Source of the DNA: DAOTZU01 sp034433995
GTDB taxonomy: Bacteria; Chloroflexota; Anaerolineae; UBA1429
Direction: 5' to 3'
Assembly (NCBI GenBank): GCA_034433995.1
Contig: DAOTZU010000122.1
Span: forward strand, 1 to 21,592
Length of the DNA stretch: 21,592 nucleotides
The notes beneath the pieces were generated by a model. It was not told the origin of the DNA. It made no database searches and was given only the letters and a program-made list of their open reading frames with translations. This document shows, piece after piece, positions 8,047 through 14,607 of this stretch. The position numbers and the translations under genes are program-made. Each line of letters starts with the position of its first letter. Positions within the stretch are counted from its first letter, which is position 1.

Positions 8047-9056
8047 AGTCGTTCTCCGTGTTGCATAAATGTTGGCATCACCAGGCCTTCACGAGACCAT
8101 TGGGCCAGGGCCATGGGTATCAGGAGGGTATGGATGCAAAGGCCCGGCGGAGGATGGAGGATCCCCCGCCAGCCCAAAGCCTGCAGGTGGCCGGGTAAGG
8201 AGTGGAGGCCGTAGACTGCCCAAGGATGCGTGTAATATTGCCGTATAAAGGCAAACAACCTATTGGCACCGATGACTCCTTCCAAAAGGTTGGCCCTCTC
8301 GAGCCAGCGCCGGAGGACGCGGTGGGTTTGGCGTTGTAGCGGGGGAACGTCGCGGGTCGATGGGGGCCAAGGAAGCCCCATCCGTTCCCATAAACGGGTT
8401 TGGTAACGGATAAATAGCCTCTTGCCGCGCCGCACATGGAGGGGGATACGTTGCCAGTACGCCGCATGGGCCTTATCCCACAGGGGCAAGCGCCATTCGT
8501 AGCCCCAGAATTCATAGGCGCGCACCGAGTTCACAATGAATTTGCTGTGCCGCTCCTGCCACTCCCAGAGCTGGAACAACGCGGCGGCCTCCTCGGCGTT
8601 GGTCACAGGTCCGTCAATCCCCCGCGCGCGAATCCTCTCCAGCAGCACGGGCCGCATCTCGGCGGGCACCTGCCATAGGCCATAATGCTCATGGAGGATG
8701 GTGTGCGGGACGAGAGCCAAGTCGTTCAGATAAAAGTGGCCCTTGTGGGCGCCATAAAACAGGGGGATGCTGCGCACTTGGTCCACGGCGGCAAAGGTCG
8801 TCTCCCCTGCCTGGGCGATGAGGGCCCAGTTGCCGTTGAGCTCCTCGAGCAGATGACCGACATGCTCCGCCAACGCCATCCCTTGGGGCGGCAGGAGCAG
8901 GGCGGCCAGGACCTGGGCATCCAATAAGCGGTCGCCGAGGAAGGCATAGCCTTTGGCCCAGGCGCTGGCCTCGTTGGTGGTGGCCTGGGCCCAAGGCGTG
9001 CCCCGCAGGGCAAGATGGAGCTGCACGAGGGGCTCGCGCTCAGAGAGCGTGGTCAA
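8043..9056 (-). CDS. Asparagine-synthetase-like protein lacking the ATP-pyrophosphatase core
   Basis: Protein of 337 residues made of two recognisable ends of an asparagine-synthetase-related amidotransferase. Residues about 30-110 look like the N-terminal glutaminase-type domain (NGNWALI at 74-80; AVDQVRSIPLFYG at 90-102), without the catalytic Cys at position 2. Residues about 120-210 match what I recall as the C-terminal end of such proteins (HEHYGLW, then SKFIVNSVRAYEFWGYEWRLPLWD). The SGGxDS pyrophosphate loop and the synthetase core that should lie between them are absent; the join falls near residues 111-118. Related full-length proteins in O-antigen loci are thought to amidate uronic acids (such as WbpS). 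The TTG start at 9056 has AAGGAGG five bases upstream. It overlaps the flippase gene by 17 bases and the Wzy-like gene by 4. As it stands it should not bind ATP. Confidence 0.7.
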   Translation of the reverse strand: MTTLSEREPLVQLHLALRGTPWAQATTNEASAWAKGYAFLGDRLLDAQVLAALLLPPQGMALAEHVGHLLEELNGNWALIAQAGETTFAAVDQVRSIPLFYGAHKGHFYLNDLALVPHTILHEHYGLWQVPAEMRPVLLERIRARGIDGPVTNAEEAAALFQLWEWQERHSKFIVNSVRAYEFWGYEWRLPLWDKAHAAYWQRIPLHVRRGKRLFIRYQTRLWERMGLPWPPSTRDVPPLQRQTHRVLRRWLERANLLEGVIGANRLFAFIRQYYTHPWAVYGLHSLPGHLQALGWRGILHPPPGLCIHTLLIPMALAQWSREGLVMPTFMQHGERL

Positions 9057-10611
9057 GGGGCCCTCCTTCTTGCCCGTTTTTGGGGATGCCGTGCTCGCGC
9101 CACAGAGCGCTCAGCACGGCGCGCAGCGGCCGGTTGTGGCTGATGATCAGCCCATAGTAGAGCGCTGTCCCCGCGCAGGCCAAGAGGATAAGAACCAGAG
9201 GTCGCGGCTTCCCTATCGTTTGGGCCAGGGCCAGGCCCGCCAGGATGGGCACGCCCCACAGCAGGGCTTGGGCCGCTGCTCCACGCACGTTATGCCAGGA
9301 GGCTCCGGCCGCCTTTGCTAGGTAAAGGCAGAACCCCAGCCAACCCAGCGCGCCCGAGGCCGAAAGGAGCGCCAGGGCCAGCCGGATGTTGCCCAACTTG
9401 CCGCCGATCCCCAAGGCTACGAGGCGCGAGAGCACCTGAAAAAGGTGAAAGTACAGCCCCGCCTCTTGTTTCTCCAAAACGTTAACCAAATTGCTGATGG
9501 GCGAGCCGATGAAGGACATCAGGAAAGAAAGGGCGAGGATCTGGGTGTAGAGCCCGGCCTCGGCCCACGGGCGCCCGAAGGCGATGGCGAACAGCTCCTG
9601 GCCCAAAATGGTCAAGAGGAGCAGCGGGAACCAACCCAGCAGAAGCAATGTGCGCAAGACGTTTTCCACCACGGGGGCCAGCTTCCCCTCCACCTTGGCC
9701 TCCGCGGCGCGTTGCAGGAACACTTGGGCCATGGCGCCGCCGATGAGTACCATGGGCGTCTGGATCAGGCGATAGCCCAGGGAATAGTAGCCCACCTCGG
9801 TGGGGGAGAAAAAATAAGAGAGCAAGAACGAGGGCAAGTTCAACGCGACGATGCTCAACGCCGAGGCCCAAGTGCTGTACAGGGGGAATTTGGCATAGCG
9901 TCTCAGCGCCAGGAGGATCTCGGATCTCTTGACGCTCCGCCAGAACAAGGTGGCATCCTCACGCCAGATTTTGTATCCCAAGATCAGCGTGGAGAGGGCC
10001 GAGCCCAGCACCGTGGCGCCCACCAAGGCGCCGCCGGTGGTATAGCCGGCGTAACCCGCCCCTAGTTTGGCCGCGTGGGTGCTGGCTGCGCCGATCACCC
10101 GCACCAGGGATAGCCGTCCAAAGTGTTTGGTGCGCGAGTTCCAGGCGTTCAGGGCGAGGAACATGCCGCTGAGGAGCACCACCACGGGCACCAGCCAGAG
10201 GTACGGCCCCAGCTCCGGCGCCTTGAGCAACCGCAGCAACGGCCCGCCCACCACCCATAGGAGAGGCGCCGAGGCCAGGGCGATGACCAGGCCCAGCCCC
10301 AGGCTGAGGGCCAGCAGGTTGGCCGCCTCTTCATCCCGCGCGGGCAAGACGATGGCCATCTCGTAGCGGAGGCAACCCAAAGCGCCGGCGAAACCGGTGA
10401 GGGAGGTGAACACGGCCAAAAGGCCAAAGGCCTCCGGCGCATAGAGCCGCGTCAGGAGCGGTGCCACTAGGATGCTCAGCGCCTGGGCAACGGTCGTCCC
10501 CGAGACCAGCTTGAACACATCGCCGGCAAAGCTCGTTTTGCGGCGGCGGGAGAGGGTCCCAAGCTGTTGCTGCTCGCTCTCTACGGCCAGATCCAACGGT
10601 TCGCTATCCAT
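9040..10611 (-). CDS. Wzx-type oligosaccharide flippase
   Basis: Polytopic membrane protein of 523 residues of the MATE/MVF-like polysaccharide transporter family, which moves the lipid-linked repeat unit across the cytoplasmic membrane. The N-terminal pattern FKLVSGTTVAQALSILVAPLLTRLYAPEAFGLLAVF and LRYEMAIVLPARDEEAANLLAL (given here in full only as family landmarks: VAQALSILVAPLLTRLYAPE and LRYEMAIVLPARDEEA) is characteristic; about 12-14 hydrophobic segments follow. The frame is open to 10728, but ATG 10611 is the better start. It forms a TGATG overlap with the dehydrogenase stop and has AAGGA about six bases upstream, and the extension is basic sequence lying antisense-free inside the preceding gene. 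The short hydrophilic N-terminus is Gln/Ser/Arg-rich. The substrate is presumably the amino-sugar unit made by this operon. Confidence 0.92.
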   Translation of the reverse strand: MDSEPLDLAVESEQQQLGTLSRRRKTSFAGDVFKLVSGTTVAQALSILVAPLLTRLYAPEAFGLLAVFTSLTGFAGALGCLRYEMAIVLPARDEEAANLLALSLGLGLVIALASAPLLWVVGGPLLRLLKAPELGPYLWLVPVVVLLSGMFLALNAWNSRTKHFGRLSLVRVIGAASTHAAKLGAGYAGYTTGGALVGATVLGSALSTLILGYKIWREDATLFWRSVKRSEILLALRRYAKFPLYSTWASALSIVALNLPSFLLSYFFSPTEVGYYSLGYRLIQTPMVLIGGAMAQVFLQRAAEAKVEGKLAPVVENVLRTLLLLGWFPLLLLTILGQELFAIAFGRPWAEAGLYTQILALSFLMSFIGSPISNLVNVLEKQEAGLYFHLFQVLSRLVALGIGGKLGNIRLALALLSASGALGWLGFCLYLAKAAGASWHNVRGAAAQALLWGVPILAGLALAQTIGKPRPLVLILLACAGTALYYGLIISHNRPLRAVLSALWREHGIPKNGQEGGPLDHAL

Positions 10612-11975
10612 CACGTTTCCTTGCGCCCGAGCGCCCTTGGGTCGCCCCGGCCGATCCCCCGATGGATGAACCCCGGTGCGGAGGGCCAGGCGTTGCGCCC
10701 ATCCACGAGGACCGGCGTGCGCATCCAACCCTTGATGGTGCCCAGGTCCAGCCGGAGGTAGGGTTCATGGCGCACCATCAGGGCCAGGCAATCAGCCCCC
10801 CGCAGCACCTCCTCCAGAGGGCCGGCGTAGGCGCGCACGTAAGGATCGTGGATGCGCACCTCGGCCCCCAATTCCCTCAGCCGCTCTGCGAACGGCTCCG
10901 AAGGGGTATTGCGGACGTCGTCCGAGTTCTCCAGGTAGGCGTAACCCAAGATGGCCACCCTGGCCCCCTCGATCCTCAGGCCTGCCTCGGCCAGGGCCTC
11001 CACCACCAGCTCGGCCATGTGCAGGGGCATGAAATCGTTCACCGCCCGCGCCGCCGGAAGCAGACGCAGCGGCGCCCGCCCCCCGGCGCCGTGGGCCAAG
11101 AGCCAGGGATCCTTGGGGATGCAATGCCCGCCCACGCCGGCGCCGGGGAGGAGCATCGCCCGCCCCGGCGATTTGTTCACCAACTCCCTCACCCGCCAGA
11201 CGTCGGCGCCGGCGGCCTCACAGATGAGCGCCACTTCGTTGGCAAAGGCGATCTGCACATCCCGGTAGGCGTTCTCGGCGGTTTTGACGATCTCGGCGGT
11301 GAGGCAGTCGGTGGCGTCCAGGTCGGCCGCCACGATGCAGCGATAGAGCTTCAGCGCCAGCTCCGTCGCTTGGGGCGAGCTCCCGCCCACCACGCGGCTC
11401 ATGGTGCGCAGGTTGTGCAAGAGCTTGCCGGGCATCACCCGCTCCGGGCAGGCGGCCAGGTGGAAATCTTGGTTGACCCGTTGCCCGGAGGTCTCTTCCA
11501 ATAGCGGGCGCACCACCCGGTCCATGGTGCCCGGCGCGATGGTGGATTCCACCACCACCAAGGCCCCGCGCCGCAAGCGCGGCCCCAGGCTGCGACAGGC
11601 GGCTTCCAGGGCCGCGTAATGGGGCCGATGGTGGGCATCCACGGGGGTCTCCACGTTGATGAGGACCACGTCGGCCTGGGCGAGGGGGGCATACGCCGTG
11701 GTGGCCCGGAAGCGGCCTGCGGCGATAACCTCGGCCAAAAGCTCGGCCAGGCCGGGCTCGTCCCCCTCGATGGGACACCGGCCCGCGTTGATGGCCGCCA
11801 CCCGCTCCTCTTTGAGCTCTACCCCGATGACCTGAAAGCCCTCCTGGGCGAAGCGACAGGCCACCGGCAGACCCACATACCCCAGCCCGATGACGCCCAG
11901 GAGCGCCTGCCGCTCCTCGATCTTATGGCTGAGGGTGGCCACCAGCGCATCGGCTCCGGCGGTCGTTGCCTCCAC
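10611..11975 (-). CDS. wbpA: UDP-N-acetyl-hexosamine 6-dehydrogenase (WbpA/WecC-like nucleotide-sugar dehydrogenase)
   Basis: NAD-dependent enzyme that oxidises C6 of a UDP-N-acetylhexosamine to the uronic acid. The Rossmann motif is GVIGLGYVGLPVA (about residues 27-39), ESTIAPGTMD and AENAYRDVQIAFANE are the family central-domain phrases, and the catalytic cysteine is in GAGVGGHCIPKDPW (about residue 285). The C-terminal substrate domain begins near VAILGYAYLENSDDVRNTPS. The lack of Asn/Ser features of UDP-glucose enzymes and the WbpB- and WbpD-like neighbours favour UDP-GlcNAc as substrate (WbpA) over UDP-ManNAc (WecC). The GTG at 11981 sits directly against a GGGAG sequence, too close to be used; GTG 11975 lies about five bases from it and is preferred (454 residues). 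The ribosome site overlaps the upstream stop. Confidence 0.88.
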   Translation of the reverse strand: MEATTAGADALVATLSHKIEERQALLGVIGLGYVGLPVACRFAQEGFQVIGVELKEERVAAINAGRCPIEGDEPGLAELLAEVIAAGRFRATTAYAPLAQADVVLINVETPVDAHHRPHYAALEAACRSLGPRLRRGALVVVESTIAPGTMDRVVRPLLEETSGQRVNQDFHLAACPERVMPGKLLHNLRTMSRVVGGSSPQATELALKLYRCIVAADLDATDCLTAEIVKTAENAYRDVQIAFANEVALICEAAGADVWRVRELVNKSPGRAMLLPGAGVGGHCIPKDPWLLAHGAGGRAPLRLLPAARAVNDFMPLHMAELVVEALAEAGLRIEGARVAILGYAYLENSDDVRNTPSEPFAERLRELGAEVRIHDPYVRAYAGPLEEVLRGADCLALMVRHEPYLRLDLGTIKGWMRTPVLVDGRNAWPSAPGFIHRGIGRGDPRALGRKET

Positions 11976-11985
11976 AGACACCTCC

Positions 11986-12984
11986 CTAAAGCGATACCAC
12001 CCGGTGTTCCAGCCCCGAAGTGACCAGCGCTTGGGCCAGCTCGATGGCTTTGAGCCCGTCCTGGCCGCTCACAGGCGGGGGCCCGCCCTGTGCCACCGCC
12101 GCGACGAAACTTTCCAGCTCGCCGCGCAGTGGCTCGCGCTTGGCGATGGCGTAACGGATCATCCGTCCCTCGCTCACGCCGCGCAACACGCGCAAGGTCT
12201 CCCAATCGGCGCCATCAGCGGTGGCGTTCTCGTAAAAATACAGATCCTGGGTCAGGTAATCCACGCGGAACATGCCCCGTTCGCCGGTGACATACAGCTC
12301 GCGGATCTTGGTGGGGGTGAGCCAATTGGTGGTCAGCGTGCCGATAATGCCATCGCTCAACCGCAGCGTGGCGGTGAGGAGATCCTCGTGGCTTGAGTGG
12401 ATGCGTCGCTCCGTCTCGGAATAGACCCGCACCACCTCGCTGCCGGTGATGTAGCGCATGATGTCCACATCGTGTACTGCCAGGTCGATCACCACGCCCA
12501 CGTCACGCACCCGAGCCGGAAAGGGGCCTTGGCGCCGGGCATCGAGCTGAAAGACGCGCCCCGCCGTCTCGGCTGAGAGATGCTCGCGCAGGGCGATGAT
12601 GGCAGGGTTGAAACGTTCGATATGGCCCACCATGAGGCAGACGCCCTGCGCTTGGGCGGCGGCGATGATCTGGCGTCCCTCGTCCAGGGTGTAGGCGAGG
12701 GGTTTTTCGATGAGCAGATGGATGCCACGCCGGAGGATCTCCAAGGCCATGGCGCAGTGGTCCACCGTGGGCACGGCCAGGCTGACCACATCGGGCCGTT
12801 CCTGGTCCAACAAGCGCTCGTAATCGCTGTACGCCCGGCCGCCATACCTCCGGGCCACCTCGTTGGCCACCTGCGGGTTCACATCGGCAACGGCCACCAG
12901 CTCCACCTGGGGCAGGTCGGCATAGACGCGGGCATGGTTGCGCCCCATGGCGCCGACTCCGATCACCGCGGCCTTGAGCGGCAT
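11986..12984 (-). CDS. wbpB: Gfo/Idh/MocA-family oxidoreductase, WbpB/WlbA-like UDP-GlcNAcA 3-dehydrogenase
   Basis: NAD-dependent oxidoreductase of 332 residues. The N-terminal Rossmann fold has AVIGVGAMGRNHARVY (residues 7-21), the conserved EKPLAYT (Glu93-Lys94-Pro95) carries the catalytic lysine, and the GHIERFNPA and VVIDLAVHDVDIMRYITG segments match the WlbA/WbpB branch. In that pathway the enzyme oxidises C3 of UDP-N-acetylglucosaminuronic acid, ready for amination. It lies between a WbpD-like acetyltransferase and a WbpA-like dehydrogenase, which supports the call. Two ATGs overlap (12987 and 12984); AGGAGG is seven bases from the second and four from the first, so I took the second. 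The longer open frame to 13311 runs antisense-free through the acetyltransferase gene in another frame and is not real coding. Confidence 0.88.
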   Translation of the reverse strand: MPLKAAVIGVGAMGRNHARVYADLPQVELVAVADVNPQVANEVARRYGGRAYSDYERLLDQERPDVVSLAVPTVDHCAMALEILRRGIHLLIEKPLAYTLDEGRQIIAAAQAQGVCLMVGHIERFNPAIIALREHLSAETAGRVFQLDARRQGPFPARVRDVGVVIDLAVHDVDIMRYITGSEVVRVYSETERRIHSSHEDLLTATLRLSDGIIGTLTTNWLTPTKIRELYVTGERGMFRVDYLTQDLYFYENATADGADWETLRVLRGVSEGRMIRYAIAKREPLRGELESFVAAVAQGGPPPVSGQDGLKAIELAQALVTSGLEHRVVSL

Positions 12985-13625
12985 CATCGCTCCTCCTGAT
13001 CGTGGCGGTTGTGGCCCTGGGCCAGCTCCCAAGCGCGCCGGTCGAGGCGCACCTCTTGGCCGCAGGCCGAACAGCGGAGGATGATCCCTTCGCCCTCGGT
13101 GGCGATCTTGGCCAGTCTCTGTCCACAAGGGCAGACGAACCCCCGCAACCGCGCCGGGTTGCCCAAGACCAGGCCATAATCGGGCACATCGCGGGTGACC
13201 ACGGCGCCGGAGCCCACCATCGCCCAGCGGCCGATGGTCACGCCGCAGACGATGGTGGCGTTGGCGCCGATGGCCGCCCCCTGGCGCACCAGGGTTGGGG
13301 TGATGCGCCAATCCGCCGCCGTTTTGAGGGAGCCATCGGGGTTGATGGCGCGAGGCAATTTATCGTTGGTAAAGACGCAATGGGGCCCGCAAAAGACGCC
13401 ATCCTCCAAGGTGACGCCCTCATACACCGAGACATAGTTCTGGATCTTGACGTTATCGCCGATGGTGACCCCCGCGTCCACATAGACGCCCTTGCCCAGG
13501 ATGCAATGGCGCCCGATGATGGCGCCCTCGCGCACCTGGCAGTGTTGCCAGATCTTGGTGCCTTCGCCGATCTGGGCACGGGGGGAGACATCCGCCGTGG
13601 GATGGGCAAAGAATTTGGCCTCCAT
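12984..13625 (-). CDS. wbpD: WbpD-like UDP-sugar N-acetyltransferase (left-handed beta-helix) with C-terminal zinc ribbon
   Basis: Acetyltransferase of 213 residues. From residue about 8 to 160 it shows the hexapeptide-repeat pattern of a left-handed beta-helix (IGEGTKIW, GAIIGRHCILGKGVYVDAG, VTIGDNVKI and so on), with the DWRITPTLVRQGAAIGANATI segment typical of the WbpD/WlbB branch. In that pathway it acetylates the 3-amino group of UDP-GlcNAc3NA using acetyl-CoA. The C-terminus has a four-cysteine zinc ribbon (Cys165, Cys167, Cys185, Cys188). ATG 13625 has GGAGGAG three to six bases upstream. It is the first gene of the operon and sits about 75 bases downstream of the predicted transcription start. 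Its stop overlaps the start of the WbpB-like gene. Confidence 0.9.
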   Translation of the reverse strand: MEAKFFAHPTADVSPRAQIGEGTKIWQHCQVREGAIIGRHCILGKGVYVDAGVTIGDNVKIQNYVSVYEGVTLEDGVFCGPHCVFTNDKLPRAINPDGSLKTAADWRITPTLVRQGAAIGANATIVCGVTIGRWAMVGSGAVVTRDVPDYGLVLGNPARLRGFVCPCGQRLAKIATEGEGIILRCSACGQEVRLDRRAWELAQGHNRHDQEER

Positions 13626-13692
13626 CCGCTCCTCCGGTGAGCTTGTTTGCGCGGCACAGAAGCGCAGCCCCGCCGGGCACAGGCGCTCGGCG

Positions 13693-13702
13693 TGCCGCGG
13701 CA
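13693..13702. repeat. Perfect 10-bp palindrome at the predicted start of the polysaccharide operon transcript
   Basis: TGCCGCGGCA is its own reverse complement and covers the expected transcription start (about 13699) just downstream of the -10 box. It could be an operator half or whole site; it could also be chance in GC-rich DNA. Confidence 0.35.
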
Positions 13703-13705
13703 GAT

Positions 13706-13734
13706 ATTGTACTACACTGGCCCTGGGGAGACAA
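13706..13734 (-). promoter_or_regulatory. Sigma70/sigmaA-type promoter of the polysaccharide operon
   Basis: Read on the minus strand: -35 TTGTCT (13734-13729), a spacer of exactly 17 bases, and -10 TACAAT (13711-13706; five of six consensus bases). It sits in the 123-bp gap between the PlsY-family gene and the WbpD-like gene, the only real gap upstream of the 12-gene operon. The leader to ATG 13625 would be about 75 bases. Apart from this and the palindrome I see nothing else in the gap. Confidence 0.65.
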
Positions 13735-13748
13735 GCTGTGTGGGCGAT

Positions 13749-14393
13749 TTAGGGAGAGGGGGTCACGTCGGCCTGGCCGGGCGGGATGGTTTGCCCCAAT
13801 TTGCGCTCCGTGCCTTGGCGCAGCCGCCGGATGTTGGGCCGCAAGGCCAAGATGGCGATGAGGCCGCTGCCCAAAGAGAAAAGGAGATAGGCCGCCGGCC
13901 AGCCGCCGGCCAGCGTGCCCACCAGGCAGGCCACCGGCAGGGCCACGGCGATGGTCAGCGAACCCAACGAGGTGTAGCGCCAGATCAGGACAACCACCGC
14001 CCCCACGATAAAGACGGTCAAGGCGATGGCAGGCAGCAGGGCCACAGAGGCGCCCAAGGTGGTCATGGTGCCCACGCCGCCCTTGAAGCCGAGAAAGATG
14101 GGCCAATTGTGGCCGACCACGGCCAGCAGGGCGGCCAGTGCGGCCACGAGGGGATGCTGTGGCACGATCTTGCCGGCCAGCGCCACCGCGCCATAGCCCT
14201 TGGCGAGATCGCCCAACACTGTCAGCGCCGCCGGCAGGATGCCCGCGGCGCGCAAGACGTTGCTGCCCCCGATGCGCCCGCTGCCCACGCGCCGCACATC
14301 AATGCCTTTGAATACCTTGGCGGCGATGTACCCCACCGGCAGGGCCCCCAAGAGATAAGCCAGCACGATCGCCGCGCCATAGCGTAGCCACAT
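13749..14393 (-). CDS. plsY: PlsY-family glycerol-3-phosphate acyltransferase
   Basis: Membrane protein of 214 residues of the PlsY family, which transfers the acyl group of acyl-phosphate to glycerol-3-phosphate (first step of phospholipid synthesis). The order of PlsY landmarks is complete: LAYLLGALPVGYI, GIDVRRVGSGRIGGSNVLR, DLAKGYGAVALAG, GHNWPIFLGFKGGVGTMTTLG (given as GHNWPIFLGFKGGVG and TMTTLG), and the C-terminal NIRRLRQGTERKLG. Two motifs depart from the usual form: GSGN becomes GSGR and KGGKG becomes KGGVG, so this may be a paralogue with changed activity. ATG 14393 has AAAGGGGG about eight bases upstream and gives the usual PlsY N-terminus; the TTG at 14423 is a weaker choice. It is divergent from glpK, whose product makes its substrate. 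Confidence 0.85.
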   Translation of the reverse strand: MWLRYGAAIVLAYLLGALPVGYIAAKVFKGIDVRRVGSGRIGGSNVLRAAGILPAALTVLGDLAKGYGAVALAGKIVPQHPLVAALAALLAVVGHNWPIFLGFKGGVGTMTTLGASVALLPAIALTVFIVGAVVVLIWRYTSLGSLTIAVALPVACLVGTLAGGWPAAYLLFSLGSGLIAILALRPNIRRLRQGTERKLGQTIPPGQADVTPSP

Positions 14394-14490
14394 CCTGCGC
14401 GCCCCCTTTCGCAAGTTGCTCAATGTTCATCCCGTAAAACCCCATAACCTGGCCCTGGGTTGCGCCGGCTTGGTGGATGGATGCAGCCCA

Positions 14491-14519
14491 AGCATATCCC
14501 AGTTGCCCTGCGCGGTCAA
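14491..14519 (-). promoter_or_regulatory. Predicted promoter of the PlsY-family gene
   Basis: On the minus strand: -35 TTGACC (14519-14514), 17-base spacer, -10 TATGCT (14496-14491). The predicted start near 14484 leaves a leader of about 90 bases. The rest of the spacer between plsY and glpK shows no further gene. Confidence 0.55.
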
Positions 14520-14536
14520 AAACGCCCCCTTTTGAC
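14515..14536. repeat. Inverted repeat joining the two divergent -35 boxes (possible shared operator)
   Basis: Arms GTCAAAA (14515-14521) and TTTTGAC (14530-14536) are perfect complements separated by 8 bases. Each arm is the outer part of a -35 box of the plsY or glpK promoter, so a dimeric regulator bound here would touch both promoters. Part of the symmetry simply follows from two TTGAC boxes facing away from each other. Confidence 0.45.
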
Positions 14537-14560
14537 GGAGCCGCCGATCCCATGTACTAT
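14532..14560 (+). promoter_or_regulatory. Predicted promoter of the glpK operon
   Basis: -35 TTGACG (14532-14537), 17-base spacer, -10 TACTAT (14555-14560). The start would be near 14567, about 40 bases before the GlpK start codon. It is back-to-back with the plsY promoter. Confidence 0.6.
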
Positions 14561-14607
14561 GCAGGGCGTGTGCCCACGTGGGCAAAACTCCCAAGGGAGG
14601 AGCAGGG

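Noticed and set aside
12988..13311. N-terminal extension of the WbpB-like oxidoreductase
   Set aside because: Lies inside the WbpD-like gene in another frame; the Rossmann fold begins at 12984.
14299..14553. Minus-strand small frame covering the plsY leader, as a possible leader peptide
   Set aside because: No ribosome site at its start, it begins upstream of the predicted promoter, and it overlaps plsY in another frame.
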